Shown here: piece by piece, positions 53,196-62,061 of the stretch
Position numbering within the stretch: the stretch's first letter is position 1
Layout: every line of letters begins with the position of its first letter
NCBI RefSeq assembly: GCF_900115245.1
Contig: NZ_FOVT01000011.1
Span: forward strand, 62,001 to 126,000
Length of the DNA: 64,000 nt
Direction: 5' to 3'
Origin: Mesorhizobium sp. NFR06
Lineage (GTDB): Bacteria; Pseudomonadota; Alphaproteobacteria; Rhizobiales; Rhizobiaceae
Made by a program: the position numbers and the translations under genes
Notes under the pieces: model-generated
The model's database searches: none
The model's input: the letters and a program-made list of their open reading frames with translations, nothing else
What the model was told of the DNA's origin: nothing

Positions 53196-53969
53196 ATGCC
53201 GATGCCCGTCGAAATCGAGCAGTTCATGTGTCGCACCGATAATTTCGGCGTGCTGGTTCACGACCCAAAAAGCGGGCAGACGGCGATCATCGACGCGCCG
53301 GAGGAGGCGCCGATCCTGGCGGCGATCAAGCGCACCGGCTGGACGCCGACGTTGATCCTGACCACGCACCATCATGCCGACCATGTCGAAGCCAATCTGG
53401 CGCTGAAGGAACGCTTCAAGCTGCGCATCGTCGGCCCGGAAGCCGAGAAGGCAAAAATCCCCGGCATCGACGAGACGGTCAGCCAAGGCTCGGTCGTGCG
53501 CCTTGGCGAGGAACGGATCGAGGTCATCGAGACGCCCGGTCATACCGCCGGCCACGTTTCCTACCATCTCCCGGCCTCGAAGGTGGGCTTCACCGCCGAC
53601 ACGCTGTTTGCGCTGGGTTGCGGCCGCCTGTTCGAATGCAAACCGCCGGTGATGTATGAATCGCTGAAGAAGCTGGCAGCGCTGCCCGCCGAAACCGTCA
53701 TCTATTGCGGCCACGAATACACTTTGGCCAATGCCCGCTTCGCGGTGACCGTCGACCCGGGCAACCCGGTGCTCAAGCAACGCGCGGCAAGGATCGAGGC
53801 GCTGCGCGCCGACAACAAGCCGACGCTGCCGACGACCATCGGCGAGGAATTGTCGACCAACCCGTTCCTGCGCTGGCACGACCCGGCGATCCGCAAGCAT
53901 CTCGGCATGGAGAAGGCTTCGGATGCCGAGGTGTTTGCCGAGATCCGCAAGCGCAAGGACAATTTCTAG
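53196..53969 (+). CDS. gloB: Hydroxyacylglutathione hydrolase (glyoxalase II)
   Basis: A 257-residue metallo-beta-lactamase-fold enzyme with the metal motif THHHADH (residues 57-63), TPGHTAGH and YCGHEYTLANARFA. It hydrolyses S-lactoylglutathione in methylglyoxal detoxification. The ATG follows ggag. A cupin gene follows 50 bases later. Confidence 0.93.
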   Translation: MPMPVEIEQFMCRTDNFGVLVHDPKSGQTAIIDAPEEAPILAAIKRTGWTPTLILTTHHHADHVEANLALKERFKLRIVGPEAEKAKIPGIDETVSQGSVVRLGEERIEVIETPGHTAGHVSYHLPASKVGFTADTLFALGCGRLFECKPPVMYESLKKLAALPAETVIYCGHEYTLANARFAVTVDPGNPVLKQRAARIEALRADNKPTLPTTIGEELSTNPFLRWHDPAIRKHLGMEKASDAEVFAEIRKRKDNF

Positions 53970-54019
53970 TCCCAAGCTTCGCCGTCCAAAAGGCACGGCA
54001 TGCATCGCAAAGACCGCCA

Positions 54020-54451
54020 ATGACCAGCGCCGCCGAGATCATTGCAACGCTAGGCCTGCAGCCGCACCCGGAAGGCGGCTGGTATGCCGAGACGTTTCGC
54101 GACGCCGCGGCAGGCGGGCGAGGCCATTCGACCGCGATCTACTTCCTGCTGGAGCAAGGCCAGCTCTCGGCCTGGCACCGGGTGAAGGACGCGGCCGAGG
54201 TCTGGCATTTCTATGCCGGGGCGCCGCTGGCGTTGTCGATGCATGAGCAAGGCTCCGGCAGCGTCATCGAGCAGGTGCTGGGCGCGGCCCTGGCCGCGGG
54301 CGAGCGGCCGCAGATCGTCGTGCCGGCCGGCTGGTGGCAATCGGCGCGCAGCCTCGGCGAATGGACGCTGGTCGGCTGCACGGTGGCGCCCGGCTTTGAT
54401 TTCGCCGCCTTCGAGCTGGCCGAGCCCGGCTGGCGGCCGAAAATCGCCTAG
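54020..54451 (+). CDS. Cupin protein (DUF985)
   Basis: A 143-residue cupin_5 protein: LGLQPHPEGGWYAETFRD at the start, STAIYFLLEQGQLSAWHRV and VPAGWWQSARS further on. Function unknown; some DUF985 members bind sugars or metals. The TAG stop overlaps the repeat at 54450. Confidence 0.87.
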   Translation: MTSAAEIIATLGLQPHPEGGWYAETFRDAAAGGRGHSTAIYFLLEQGQLSAWHRVKDAAEVWHFYAGAPLALSMHEQGSGSVIEQVLGAALAAGERPQIVVPAGWWQSARSLGEWTLVGCTVAPGFDFAAFELAEPGWRPKIA

Positions 54452-54551
54452 AGCAATTCCAGGAAACGTGTGACACGGTTTTCCGTCAGGAATTGCGTCA
54501 AAACAAAGAGATAGAACGTTTCGCCGTTTCCGTGAAACGGTGAAATGCTCT
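54450..54551. repeat. Palindromic repeat between two convergent genes
   Basis: Ends AGAGCA (54450-54455) and TGCTCT (54546-54551) with internal hairpins (caattcc...ggaattg; CCGTTTC/GAAACGG). The TAG stops of the cupin gene and of the convergent lysoplasmalogenase-like gene are both formed at its ends. Confidence 0.75.
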
Positions 54552-55221
54552 AACCGAGCAGGAAACCCAGCGTGATCGCCAGTTGGGCGGCGTAGTAAAG
54601 CACCCAGACCGCGTAGCGTATCCACATTCGATGCGGCGAGATCGCCGCGAGCAGGAAGCGCTCGGCCGCCAGCAGCCCGTCCGACGCCATGAACAGCACC
54701 GCGCCGGCGATCACCCAGGGATAGCTGATCGTGAGCGCCGAAAGGCCCATGGCCAGGATTGCCGCGACATAGACGGCGATCGGGATGCGCAATTGCGGCC
54801 CGACGCGGCGCCAGAGCGCGGCAAGCATGACGATGCTGAATGCGGCCATGGCCAAGGCGATCGCGCCCCGCCAGGACTGCGCGCTCAACAGTTCGAGCCC
54901 TCCGCCTGTCTTCAGGAACAGCGCGACAAAGACGATGTGGGCGGTGAGAAAGCTCGCTAGCCCGCCGAGAAAGGCCTTTTCGCCATCGCGCGACAGGAAG
55001 GCGTCGCCGATGGCGCTGAGCGCGAGCGCCACGACAAGCAGCAGCGGACCACCTTGCATGGCGGCAAGCACGGCCAGGAACGCGACGGCAAGCGTCTTTG
55101 CCGCCGTTCGCGTCAGCTTCGGCGGCATGTCGAGCGCAAAGGCGTAGATTGCCGCCGCGACAAACGAAAACAGCAGCGTTGCATTGGCGTTGGCCTCGAT
55201 GCCGCCTGGAAACGGCATCAT
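54550..55221 (-). CDS. Lysoplasmalogenase-like (YhhN family) membrane protein
   Basis: A 223-residue protein with about eight helices and family motifs GDAFLSRDGEKAFLGGLASFLTAH and ASDGLLAAERFL. YhhN relatives hydrolyse lysoplasmalogens; activity in this group is untested. Its ATGATG start overlaps the stop of the EamA gene upstream, so the pair is cotranscribed. Confidence 0.83.
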   Translation of the reverse strand: MMPFPGGIEANANATLLFSFVAAAIYAFALDMPPKLTRTAAKTLAVAFLAVLAAMQGGPLLLVVALALSAIGDAFLSRDGEKAFLGGLASFLTAHIVFVALFLKTGGGLELLSAQSWRGAIALAMAAFSIVMLAALWRRVGPQLRIPIAVYVAAILAMGLSALTISYPWVIAGAVLFMASDGLLAAERFLLAAISPHRMWIRYAVWVLYYAAQLAITLGFLLG

Positions 55222-56105
55222 GCACTCACCTCTTTGGCCGCCGGCTTGCGCATCAGCAGCGACTTCGCCGCCAGCGCCGCGCCACCCGTGATGAGAACGC
55301 AGGCGGCCAGAATGCGCGGCGACGGCTCGGCGACGCCGGCCGCGATCAACACCAGCGTCGACAGAAGCGGCGCGGCATAGCTTGCGGCGCCCAGCACCTG
55401 GATGTTGCCGCGCTTGACGCCGATGTCCCAGGCATAGAAGGCGGCGCCCACCGGCATCAGGCCGAGCCCGATGACCGCCAGCCACTGGCCGGGACCATCC
55501 GGCAGAACGGTCTTCTCCAGAAGGAGGTGGCAGACAAATGAAAGCACCGATGTCGCCGCGCAGAACCAGGTGACGATCGAGGTCGGCACCGATGGGAAAC
55601 GCCGCGACAGCAGCGAATAGGACGACCACAAAAGCGCGCAGACGGCGGCCATCGCATAGCCGAAGGCGTAACGCGCATCGAAAGCGAGCCCGCCGCCTTT
55701 GGTGACGATCAGGAAGGTGCCGGCAAGGCCGAGCAGCGCACCGACGACATGGTTCCAGGCAAGCCGCTCGCCCGGCATCAGCGCCGAGCCCAGCACGATC
55801 AGCAGCGGCCACAGATAGGCGATCAGGCTCGCCTCGACCGCCGGCGCGTTGCGCAGCGCCGTGAAGTAAAAGAAATGGTAGCCGAACAGCCCGGCTATGC
55901 CGATCACCCAGACTTGGCGAGGGATCATCTGGCTTCTGTCGGTGGCCGGCATCACCAGCCGCGCCGCCAGCCCCACGCAGGTGCCGATGGCGAAAGTGAT
56001 GGCCGACAACAGGAACGGCGGCACCTGCCCCGAAGCGTCGGTGAGCAGCGCCAGCAGTGCCCACATGGTGACCGCTGAAAAACCGATCAGTGTTGCGCGC
56101 GCCAT
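55218..56105 (-). CDS. EamA/DMT-family permease (YddG-like)
   Basis: A 295-residue protein of ten helices, beginning MARATLIGFSAVTMWALLALLT and with ALRNAPAVEASLIAYLWPLLIVL, typical of the YddG aromatic amino acid exporter branch. Coupled by overlap to the lysoplasmalogenase-like gene. Confidence 0.86.
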   Translation of the reverse strand: MARATLIGFSAVTMWALLALLTDASGQVPPFLLSAITFAIGTCVGLAARLVMPATDRSQMIPRQVWVIGIAGLFGYHFFYFTALRNAPAVEASLIAYLWPLLIVLGSALMPGERLAWNHVVGALLGLAGTFLIVTKGGGLAFDARYAFGYAMAAVCALLWSSYSLLSRRFPSVPTSIVTWFCAATSVLSFVCHLLLEKTVLPDGPGQWLAVIGLGLMPVGAAFYAWDIGVKRGNIQVLGAASYAAPLLSTLVLIAAGVAEPSPRILAACVLITGGAALAAKSLLMRKPAAKEVSA

Positions 56106-56133
56106 AGCTGTCCCCGGCGGCGCGCGACGGCGC

Positions 56134-56925
56134 CTACTCTACTGCTTCGAACTTTCGCGCGCTGATTGTCAGCGGACCGATCTGGGTGCCGACCGTGGCG
56201 CGGATCGGCGCATATACGCCGGATTGGCCGACCGGTGCAAACGTCACCATCATGCGGCTCTTGTTCTTTAGGAAGTCCAGCGCCTTGCGGCCCTTGCGGT
56301 AACCCGCCACCGGCTCGAAGCCCATCCTGCAAGTCACCGTATCGCCCTTGTAGCCGGGCACCGCGATCGAGCCTTTCGAGGCATAGGTCAGCGTCAGGTC
56401 GGCGCGCATCTCGCCGTCATAGAATTTGACGGTTCGCCCGCAGACCTTGTCGAGGCTGTCGGCATGGATGACGGTCGCCGCCATCGGGTCGAGCACCGAT
56501 TTGAGGTCGCCGGCGCCGACAGGCACCCAGGTCTTTGGGTTGCGCTTTCCCGGCCCTGGAATGACCTGCGTCGAAGTGACCGCGCCGTTGGCGAAGCGGA
56601 TATCGACGACGGAAGCCTTCTTGCCGGAGGTGTAGTCGGCCCGGAACACCCGCGGCCGCATCTGTTTGCCCGCGATGGTGCCCTTCGAAGAGATCGTACC
56701 CTTGGTGTCGTCGAATATTCTGGCGAGGCCGGCGGCCGAAACGGTGCCGTCGATCGCGTAGGTATCGCCGTCGTAGCGGCTCGAAAATGTTGCTCTGGCC
56801 ACCGAGAGGCCGAGGAACGATACGGTATATTCGCCTTTGAAAGATTGCGGGCTGGCCGCGGCGAAGCTTGTCGCGGGCACGCTGGCGGCAATTAGGGTTG
56901 CAAGTGCGTGGCAGGGGCGAAGCAT
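56134..56925 (-). CDS. DUF3108 exported protein
   Basis: A 263-residue protein with a signal peptide (cut after AAA, ~24) and the start of the DUF3108 fold FKGEYTVSFLGLSVARATFSS. Predicted periplasmic, lipid-binding-like beta structure, function unknown. It is divergent from rpmB across a 251-base gap in which nothing else was found. Confidence 0.85.
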   Translation of the reverse strand: MLRPCHALATLIAASVPATSFAAASPQSFKGEYTVSFLGLSVARATFSSRYDGDTYAIDGTVSAAGLARIFDDTKGTISSKGTIAGKQMRPRVFRADYTSGKKASVVDIRFANGAVTSTQVIPGPGKRNPKTWVPVGAGDLKSVLDPMAATVIHADSLDKVCGRTVKFYDGEMRADLTLTYASKGSIAVPGYKGDTVTCRMGFEPVAGYRKGRKALDFLKNKSRMMVTFAPVGQSGVYAPIRATVGTQIGPLTISARKFEAVE

Positions 56926-57176
56926 GGCGGTCCTTGGCGGTTTTGGCCGGAAACGCTATGGTTCCCAGCCTGGCATGTCCCTTCGCGAGGGGCTTATAGG
57001 TCAAAATCCGGCCTTTATATGGAGCGCATCCGGTGGCGGTGCATCTGGCGGAGCTTGACGTATTGGCGAAATGCAACTATGGAACGCCAACTTTTCCAAA
57101 GGCCGCCTGACCGAGACCGCGCGCCGCCTGGCGCGGGCTAAATGGTTTGGCAGGATTAGAACTGAAGGTTAGATCG

Positions 57177-57473
57177 ATGTCCCGTACCTGCGAGCTCACT
57201 GCCAAGGCAGTCCAGACCGGCAACAATGTGAGCCATGCCAACAACAAGACCAAGCGCCGCTTCCTGCCGAACCTGGTCAATGTCACGCTCATCTCCGAAG
57301 CGCTGAACCAGAACGTGCGCCTGCGCATTTCGGCCAACGCGTTGCGTTCGGTCGAGCATCGCGGCGGCCTCGACGCGTTCCTGGCCAAGGCCGATGCCAA
57401 GGAGCTGTCGCAGCGCGCCCGCCTCTTGAAGAAGCAGATCGCCAAGAAGCTCGCCCAGCAGCCGGCCGCTTAA
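57177..57473 (+). CDS. rpmB: 50S ribosomal protein L28
   Basis: A 98-residue L28: SRTCELTAKAVQTGNNVSHANNKTKRRFLPNL at the start and RISANALRSVEHRGGLDAF later. The extended C-terminal tail is usual in alphaproteobacteria. ATG at 57177. Confidence 0.96.
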   Translation: MSRTCELTAKAVQTGNNVSHANNKTKRRFLPNLVNVTLISEALNQNVRLRISANALRSVEHRGGLDAFLAKADAKELSQRARLLKKQIAKKLAQQPAA

Positions 57474-57582
57474 CCAGCTTTCAAGCGGGACGACCGCCTC
57501 GAGTACCGGCTCGACCCGGCGCTCGAAATATGAGCGAGCGTCGACATGACGCTCAGCTGGTTCCATTACCCAGGATAAAAAA

Positions 57583-58263
57583 ATGAACTTCCTGACGCGA
57601 TACCTGCCCTTCGTGGCCGCCATGGCGCTTGTCGTCGTGGCGTCGAATATCCTTGTCCAGTTCCCGATGCAGGGCCAGGTCGGCGGCCTGTCGCTGGCGG
57701 ACCTGCTCACCTGGGGTGCCTTCACCTATCCTTTCTCCTTCCTGGTCACCGACCTCGCCAACCGCCGCTATGGCCCGGCCGTGGCGCGTAAGGTGGTGTT
57801 CGTCGGCTTCATGACGGCGGTGATCTGCTCGATTGTGATCCCGCCCTTCCTGTTCCGCCACGGCCTGATCGAGTTCGAGACCGCCGCCAGCCGGCTGGTG
57901 CGCATCGCCGCCGCTTCGGGTGCCGCCTTCCTGACCGCGCAGTTGCTCGATGTCACCGTCTTCAACCGGCTGCGCCGGCAGAGCTGGTGGCGCGCGCCGA
58001 TCGTCGGCACGCTGGTCGGCTCGGTCTTCGACACAGTCGTCTTCTTCGGCGTCGCCTTTTCCGCCGCCTTCGCTTTTACCGGCCCCAACGACAGCTTCGC
58101 GCTGGAGCCCGCGCCGCTGCTGGGCGTGCTGCCCGTCGAGACGATGCGTTGGGTCTCCTGGGCGCTTGGCGATCTGTCCGTCAAGCTGATCATCGCCGTG
58201 GTGGCGCTGATTCCCTATCGGCTGCTCGCCGCCCGCTGGAGCCAGCCGGCAGTCGCGGTCTAG
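57583..58263 (+). CDS. yhhQ: Queuosine precursor transporter (YhhQ/VUT family)
   Basis: A 226-residue membrane protein of six helices with the family stretch TWGAFTYPFSFLVTDLANRRYG near residue 43 and LLDVTVFNRLRRQSWWRAP near 125. It imports the preQ0/preQ1 precursors of tRNA queuosine. Its TAG stop overlaps a fragment of the AGAGCATGATCC repeat. Confidence 0.88.
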   Translation: MNFLTRYLPFVAAMALVVVASNILVQFPMQGQVGGLSLADLLTWGAFTYPFSFLVTDLANRRYGPAVARKVVFVGFMTAVICSIVIPPFLFRHGLIEFETAASRLVRIAAASGAAFLTAQLLDVTVFNRLRRQSWWRAPIVGTLVGSVFDTVVFFGVAFSAAFAFTGPNDSFALEPAPLLGVLPVETMRWVSWALGDLSVKLIIAVVALIPYRLLAARWSQPAVAV

Positions 58264-58292
58264 AGCATGATCCCAAGGATTGGAATCAGGCC

Positions 58293-58967
58293 ATGATCCC
58301 CTGGGTTCAGCTTGATTCGGCCCGCACGCCCGACGGTGGCCAGGAACTTCGCCTGAAGCAGCGCGGTTCCGAATTCTCGATCATGCTGGGCGCAAATGAG
58401 CTGATGAATAGCCGACTCAGCGGCTCGGAAGAAGCTCTCGCCAGGCTTTCCTGCCAGCGGATCGCCGACCGCAAGCAGCCAAGCATCCTCATCGGCGGGC
58501 TCGGCATGGGCTTCACCTTGCGCGCCGCTCTCGCCGCGCTGGGCGACAACGCCACCGTCACCGTCGCCGAACTTGTCCCAGCGGTGATCGCCTGGGCGCG
58601 CGGCCCGATGTCCGCCATCTTCGACGGCTGCCTCGAGGATCCCCGCGTCAGCATTCGCGAAGTCGATGTCGGGCAATTGATAAGGGCGGAGAAGGCCGCC
58701 TGGGACGCCATCCTGCTCGACGTCGACAATGGTCCCGAAGGCATCGTCTACAAGGGCAACGACTCGCTCTATAGCGCGGCCGGCCTGGCCGCCGCTGGTG
58801 CCGCATTGAAAGACGGCGGCGTGCTGGCGGTCTGGTCGCAAGGACCGGACAGCGGTTTCACCCGGCGGCTGAAGCAGGCCGGATTCGCGGTCGAGGAGGT
58901 CAACACGCGGGCCCGCGGCAAGCGCAGCGCCCGCCATGTGATCTGGATCGCGGCCAAAAAGCTGTGA
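58293..58967 (+). CDS. Spermidine synthase-like methyltransferase-fold protein
   Basis: A 224-residue protein with the nucleotide-binding loop IGGLGMGFTLRAAL, VAELVPAVIAWARG and LLDVDNGPEGIV, as in PAPT/spermidine-synthase-like proteins. It lacks the N-terminal domain of true SpeE, so the role is open. Encoded 29 bases after yhhQ. Confidence 0.8.
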   Translation: MIPWVQLDSARTPDGGQELRLKQRGSEFSIMLGANELMNSRLSGSEEALARLSCQRIADRKQPSILIGGLGMGFTLRAALAALGDNATVTVAELVPAVIAWARGPMSAIFDGCLEDPRVSIREVDVGQLIRAEKAAWDAILLDVDNGPEGIVYKGNDSLYSAAGLAAAGAALKDGGVLAVWSQGPDSGFTRRLKQAGFAVEEVNTRARGKRSARHVIWIAAKKL

Positions 58968-59051
58968 TTGGGTCGCAGTCAACGCATCGCAACCGTGACG
59001 ACGCCGGCACCCCGCCCGCGGGACGGCCCGTGCCTTGGAGCGGGACCGAGG

Positions 59052-59537
59052 CTATTTCGACCTCTGAAGCTCAGCGGCCAAGGCCTCAAGCAAACCGCGG
59101 GTGCCTTCTTCCCGTCCTTGAGCCGAATCGACGCCATCGAGAAAGGCGCCTTGTTCGGTGTAGGTCAGGCGCGTGCCTTCGCCCGAAGGCGTGAGCTCGA
59201 CGGTGGTGAGCGATGCCGACATCGTCTGCGACCCGATCGCCATTCGATAGGAGAACACAATGCGCTGGTCGGCAATGATGTCCTGGAACTGCGCATCCAG
59301 CCTGATCTCCGGGCCGCCCTGATAACTGAACCGCGAGACCTCGCCGCCGCCGACGCGGAAATCGAAGGTGAATTCGGCAATGGCAAAACCATCGCCGTCG
59401 ATCCGCCAGCGCCTTACCGTCGCCTTGTCGGCAAAGGCGTGGAAGACTTTGGTCGGCGATTGCGGATAGGTCCGTTCGATCGTGAAGGTGGAGTGAATGA
59501 CGGATTGCTCGTCCTTTGCGTGGGCTATCTGGTTCAT
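59052..59537 (-). CDS. SRPBCC (AHSA1-type) protein
   Basis: A 161-residue START/AHSA1-fold protein (FTIERTYPQSPTKVFHAFADKATVRRW). Such proteins bind hydrophobic ligands and are very often paired with an ArsR regulator; here its ATG overlaps the stop of the arsR-like gene. Confidence 0.87.
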   Translation of the reverse strand: MNQIAHAKDEQSVIHSTFTIERTYPQSPTKVFHAFADKATVRRWRIDGDGFAIAEFTFDFRVGGGEVSRFSYQGGPEIRLDAQFQDIIADQRIVFSYRMAIGSQTMSASLTTVELTPSGEGTRLTYTEQGAFLDGVDSAQGREEGTRGLLEALAAELQRSK

Positions 59538-59902
59538 TTCGTTTTGTCCTTTTGCTTGTCCCGATTTCTTGCAGTCGATTGATCTGCCTCGGCGAGGATT
59601 TCGCCCAGACGGTCGAGTTGGCGTTCCGCGGGTATGCGGCGCTCGGCGATCCAGTCAGCGAGCGGGGCAAGCCCGCCCGGCTCGATGCGGCAGGTGCGCA
59701 CCCGCCCTATCTTTTCGCTGCGAATAAGCCCGCAGGCCTCCAGCGCCTGCAGATGCTGCAATACGGCGGCGAACGTCATGCCGAACGGCTCCGCCAGCTG
59801 GCTGACGGTCGCAGGTCCTTGGCTCAGCCTTTCCAGGATCGACCGGCGGGTCGGCTCGACCAGAGCCCTGAGAATGCCATCGATCTCGGAATACTTAAGC
59901 AT
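59534..59902 (-). CDS. ArsR-family transcriptional regulator
   Basis: A 122-residue winged-helix regulator: ALVEPTRRSILERLSQGPATVSQLAEPFGMTFAAVLQHLQALEACGLI, the common ArsR partner of SRPBCC proteins. A lysine-rich tail (RNRDKQKDKTK) ends it. Likely represses its own operon through the repeats at 59891-59952. Confidence 0.87.
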   Translation of the reverse strand: MLKYSEIDGILRALVEPTRRSILERLSQGPATVSQLAEPFGMTFAAVLQHLQALEACGLIRSEKIGRVRTCRIEPGGLAPLADWIAERRIPAERQLDRLGEILAEADQSTARNRDKQKDKTK

Positions 59903-59952
59903 GGACTTGAGTAATCCCGAAATATCGGACAGTCAAGTCATGACTTAAGTAT
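59891..59952. promoter_or_regulatory. Repeated ACTTRAG elements, candidate ArsR operators
   Basis: ATACTTAAG (59891-59899) and its inverse CTTAAGTAT (59944-59952) flank a further ACTTGAGTA copy (59905-59913) and a perfect 12-base palindrome AAGTCATGACTT (59935-59946). The first copy lies in the first arsR codons. Confidence 0.5.
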
Positions 59953-60068
59953 TTTTGGACCGACCATGCCCTCGCCTGGCGATTCCGTCGACCGGGGCCG
60001 ACGCTTTACGCTTTGTTACGCCAGATGATGCAGGATCGCGGGAAATTCTCCAGGGCATCGCGACCAGC

Positions 60069-61844
60069 ATGATCGTGCAAGGCACCGGTTGGAAAAACGA
60101 CCTTCTGCTTGCGTTGTGCGCCACGCTGGTGGTGCTGACGATCAACGCGTTTTCCGGTTTTTCGACGCTTGGCGACTATGGCGCTGACAACGATAGCATG
60201 CTGCGTCTGGTCGAGGTCCGCGACCTGCTCGGCGGCCAGGGCTGGTTCGATCTCCACCAATACCGGATGGGCATCTCTGGCGGATTCCTCATGCACTGGT
60301 CGCGGCTGGTCGACGCGCCGCTCGCGCTGATCATCATCGCCTTCGATGCGCTAGGCGCCGGCGCCGCCACCGCCGAACGGGCCGCGCAGATCATCTGGCC
60401 GACCTTGCTTTACGGGCTGACCATATTCGCGCTCATGCGCGCCTCGCAGCGTTTCGCCGGCGCGAATGTCGCGATGCCCTCGGTCATCCTGTCGACGGCC
60501 GCACTCTTCTTCCTTGTGATCTACAACCCCGGCGTGATCGATCACCACAATGTCCAGCTGTTGCTGACGGCGGCCAGCCTCTGGTTCCTCATGGAAGCGC
60601 CCTCCTCGCCGCCCGCGGCCCTTTTTTCGGGGATCTGCGCAGGCCTTACGCTCGCCGTCGGCATGGAGACCGCACCCTATGTGGCGGTGCTCGGCATCTG
60701 TGCCGCGGTCCTGTTCATCCTCGACGAAAGGGAGCGCGTCACGGCACGGGGTTTTGGCTTCGGATTTGCCTGCATCGCCTTCCTGGTCTTCGTCGCGACC
60801 GTCCGGCCGGCCGACTGGGGTGTGGCCCAGTGCGACGCCTTCTCGTCCTTCCAGTTCGCGGTTGCCGCACTGTCCGGCTTCGGCCTCGCGACAGCCGCTG
60901 CATTGACCGCGTCGACGGCCCGGGCACGGCTTCTTTCAATGCTGGCGCTGGCGGCGGCGGTGGCGGCCGCCGTCATCGTGTTTTTCCCGCAATGCCTGGC
61001 ATCGCCCTATGCCGGCTTGGACGGGCGTATCCGCACCTATTGGCTGAACGACGTCGTCGAAGCGCAGCCTTTCTGGAGCGTCGCGGTCCATCAGCCGAAG
61101 CTGATGGCGGCGCGCTACGTGACGCCCTTCATCGCGATCCTGCTGATCGGCTTTCAGCTCCGAAGCCGTCGCTTGCGGCGCGAGGAAATGCTCGCCGCCA
61201 TCCTGCTGGTTGTCGCCTTCGGCGTCAGCCTCTGGCAGGTGCGCGGCTCGACTTTCTCCGTCGCGTTCGCGGTGCTGCCGCTCTCGGCCTGGATTGCAAA
61301 AATCCGCCTGCGGGCGGGCGCCGCGCCATCATGGCGCATCTCTATGGGCATTGCCATGGCGTGGCTGGTCTCGCTCAACGCGACCTGGGCGGGGGTTGCG
61401 GTCGCGGCGCAATCCGTGGTGCAAAAGGCGCCGCAGCGGATCAACTCCGATCCCGACCATGCCGTGACCTGCGGCAAGCCGGGCGACTTCAACGATCTTG
61501 CCGCCATGCCGGCGACGACGGTGCTTGCCTCGTCCAACCTCGGCTCGGGAATATTGACGTTCACCGGCCACCGGGCGCTGGCCGGCCCCTACCACCGCAA
61601 TGTCGGCGGCAACCTCGCCATGCTCGATGCGTTCATGGGAACGCCGGACGCCGCCCGCGCCGTCATCGAGCGCGAGCATGTGGGATTGATCGCAATCTGT
61701 CGCGACAACACCGAAGAGATATCGCTGGCTCTCGACGCTCCCAAGGGTCTTGTCGCGGAGCTGCTGCGAGGCGACGTGCCGCAATGGCTCGAACTGGACC
61801 GGACGACCGCTGGAAAACCGATCGAGATCTACAAGGTCCGTTGA
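60069..61844 (+). CDS. Large polytopic membrane protein, possible GT-C glycosyltransferase
   Basis: A 591-residue protein with about 11-12 helices and a ~130-residue soluble C-terminus. The first loop carries GADNDSMLRLVEVRDLLGGQ followed by GWFDLHQYRM and MHWSRLVDAP, acidic loop features like those of GT-C lipid-linked sugar transferases. Fold assignment is an inference from layout. ATG at 60069 (MIVQGTGWKND) is preferred to the longer start at 59955. Confidence 0.65.
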   Translation: MIVQGTGWKNDLLLALCATLVVLTINAFSGFSTLGDYGADNDSMLRLVEVRDLLGGQGWFDLHQYRMGISGGFLMHWSRLVDAPLALIIIAFDALGAGAATAERAAQIIWPTLLYGLTIFALMRASQRFAGANVAMPSVILSTAALFFLVIYNPGVIDHHNVQLLLTAASLWFLMEAPSSPPAALFSGICAGLTLAVGMETAPYVAVLGICAAVLFILDERERVTARGFGFGFACIAFLVFVATVRPADWGVAQCDAFSSFQFAVAALSGFGLATAAALTASTARARLLSMLALAAAVAAAVIVFFPQCLASPYAGLDGRIRTYWLNDVVEAQPFWSVAVHQPKLMAARYVTPFIAILLIGFQLRSRRLRREEMLAAILLVVAFGVSLWQVRGSTFSVAFAVLPLSAWIAKIRLRAGAAPSWRISMGIAMAWLVSLNATWAGVAVAAQSVVQKAPQRINSDPDHAVTCGKPGDFNDLAAMPATTVLASSNLGSGILTFTGHRALAGPYHRNVGGNLAMLDAFMGTPDAARAVIEREHVGLIAICRDNTEEISLALDAPKGLVAELLRGDVPQWLELDRTTAGKPIEIYKVR

Positions 61845-62061
61845 ATTTCGACCCGCGAGCATGGCAGCAGCGCGTTTCGCGATGCGCTCGCCTGCAAGTA
61901 GCCCTGAGACATTTTCGCTTCGTGCTGTAGAAACAGCGGCTAAAACCAGTCCGCTGGATCGTTGCAAACGAGCCTGTGCTTTGGTTAGCATTTCGCCGCG
62001 GCAGCGATATATCTATTCAGCGAACTGGATTCGGGGTTTTCTGCTCGGGGGAAGGATGTCC

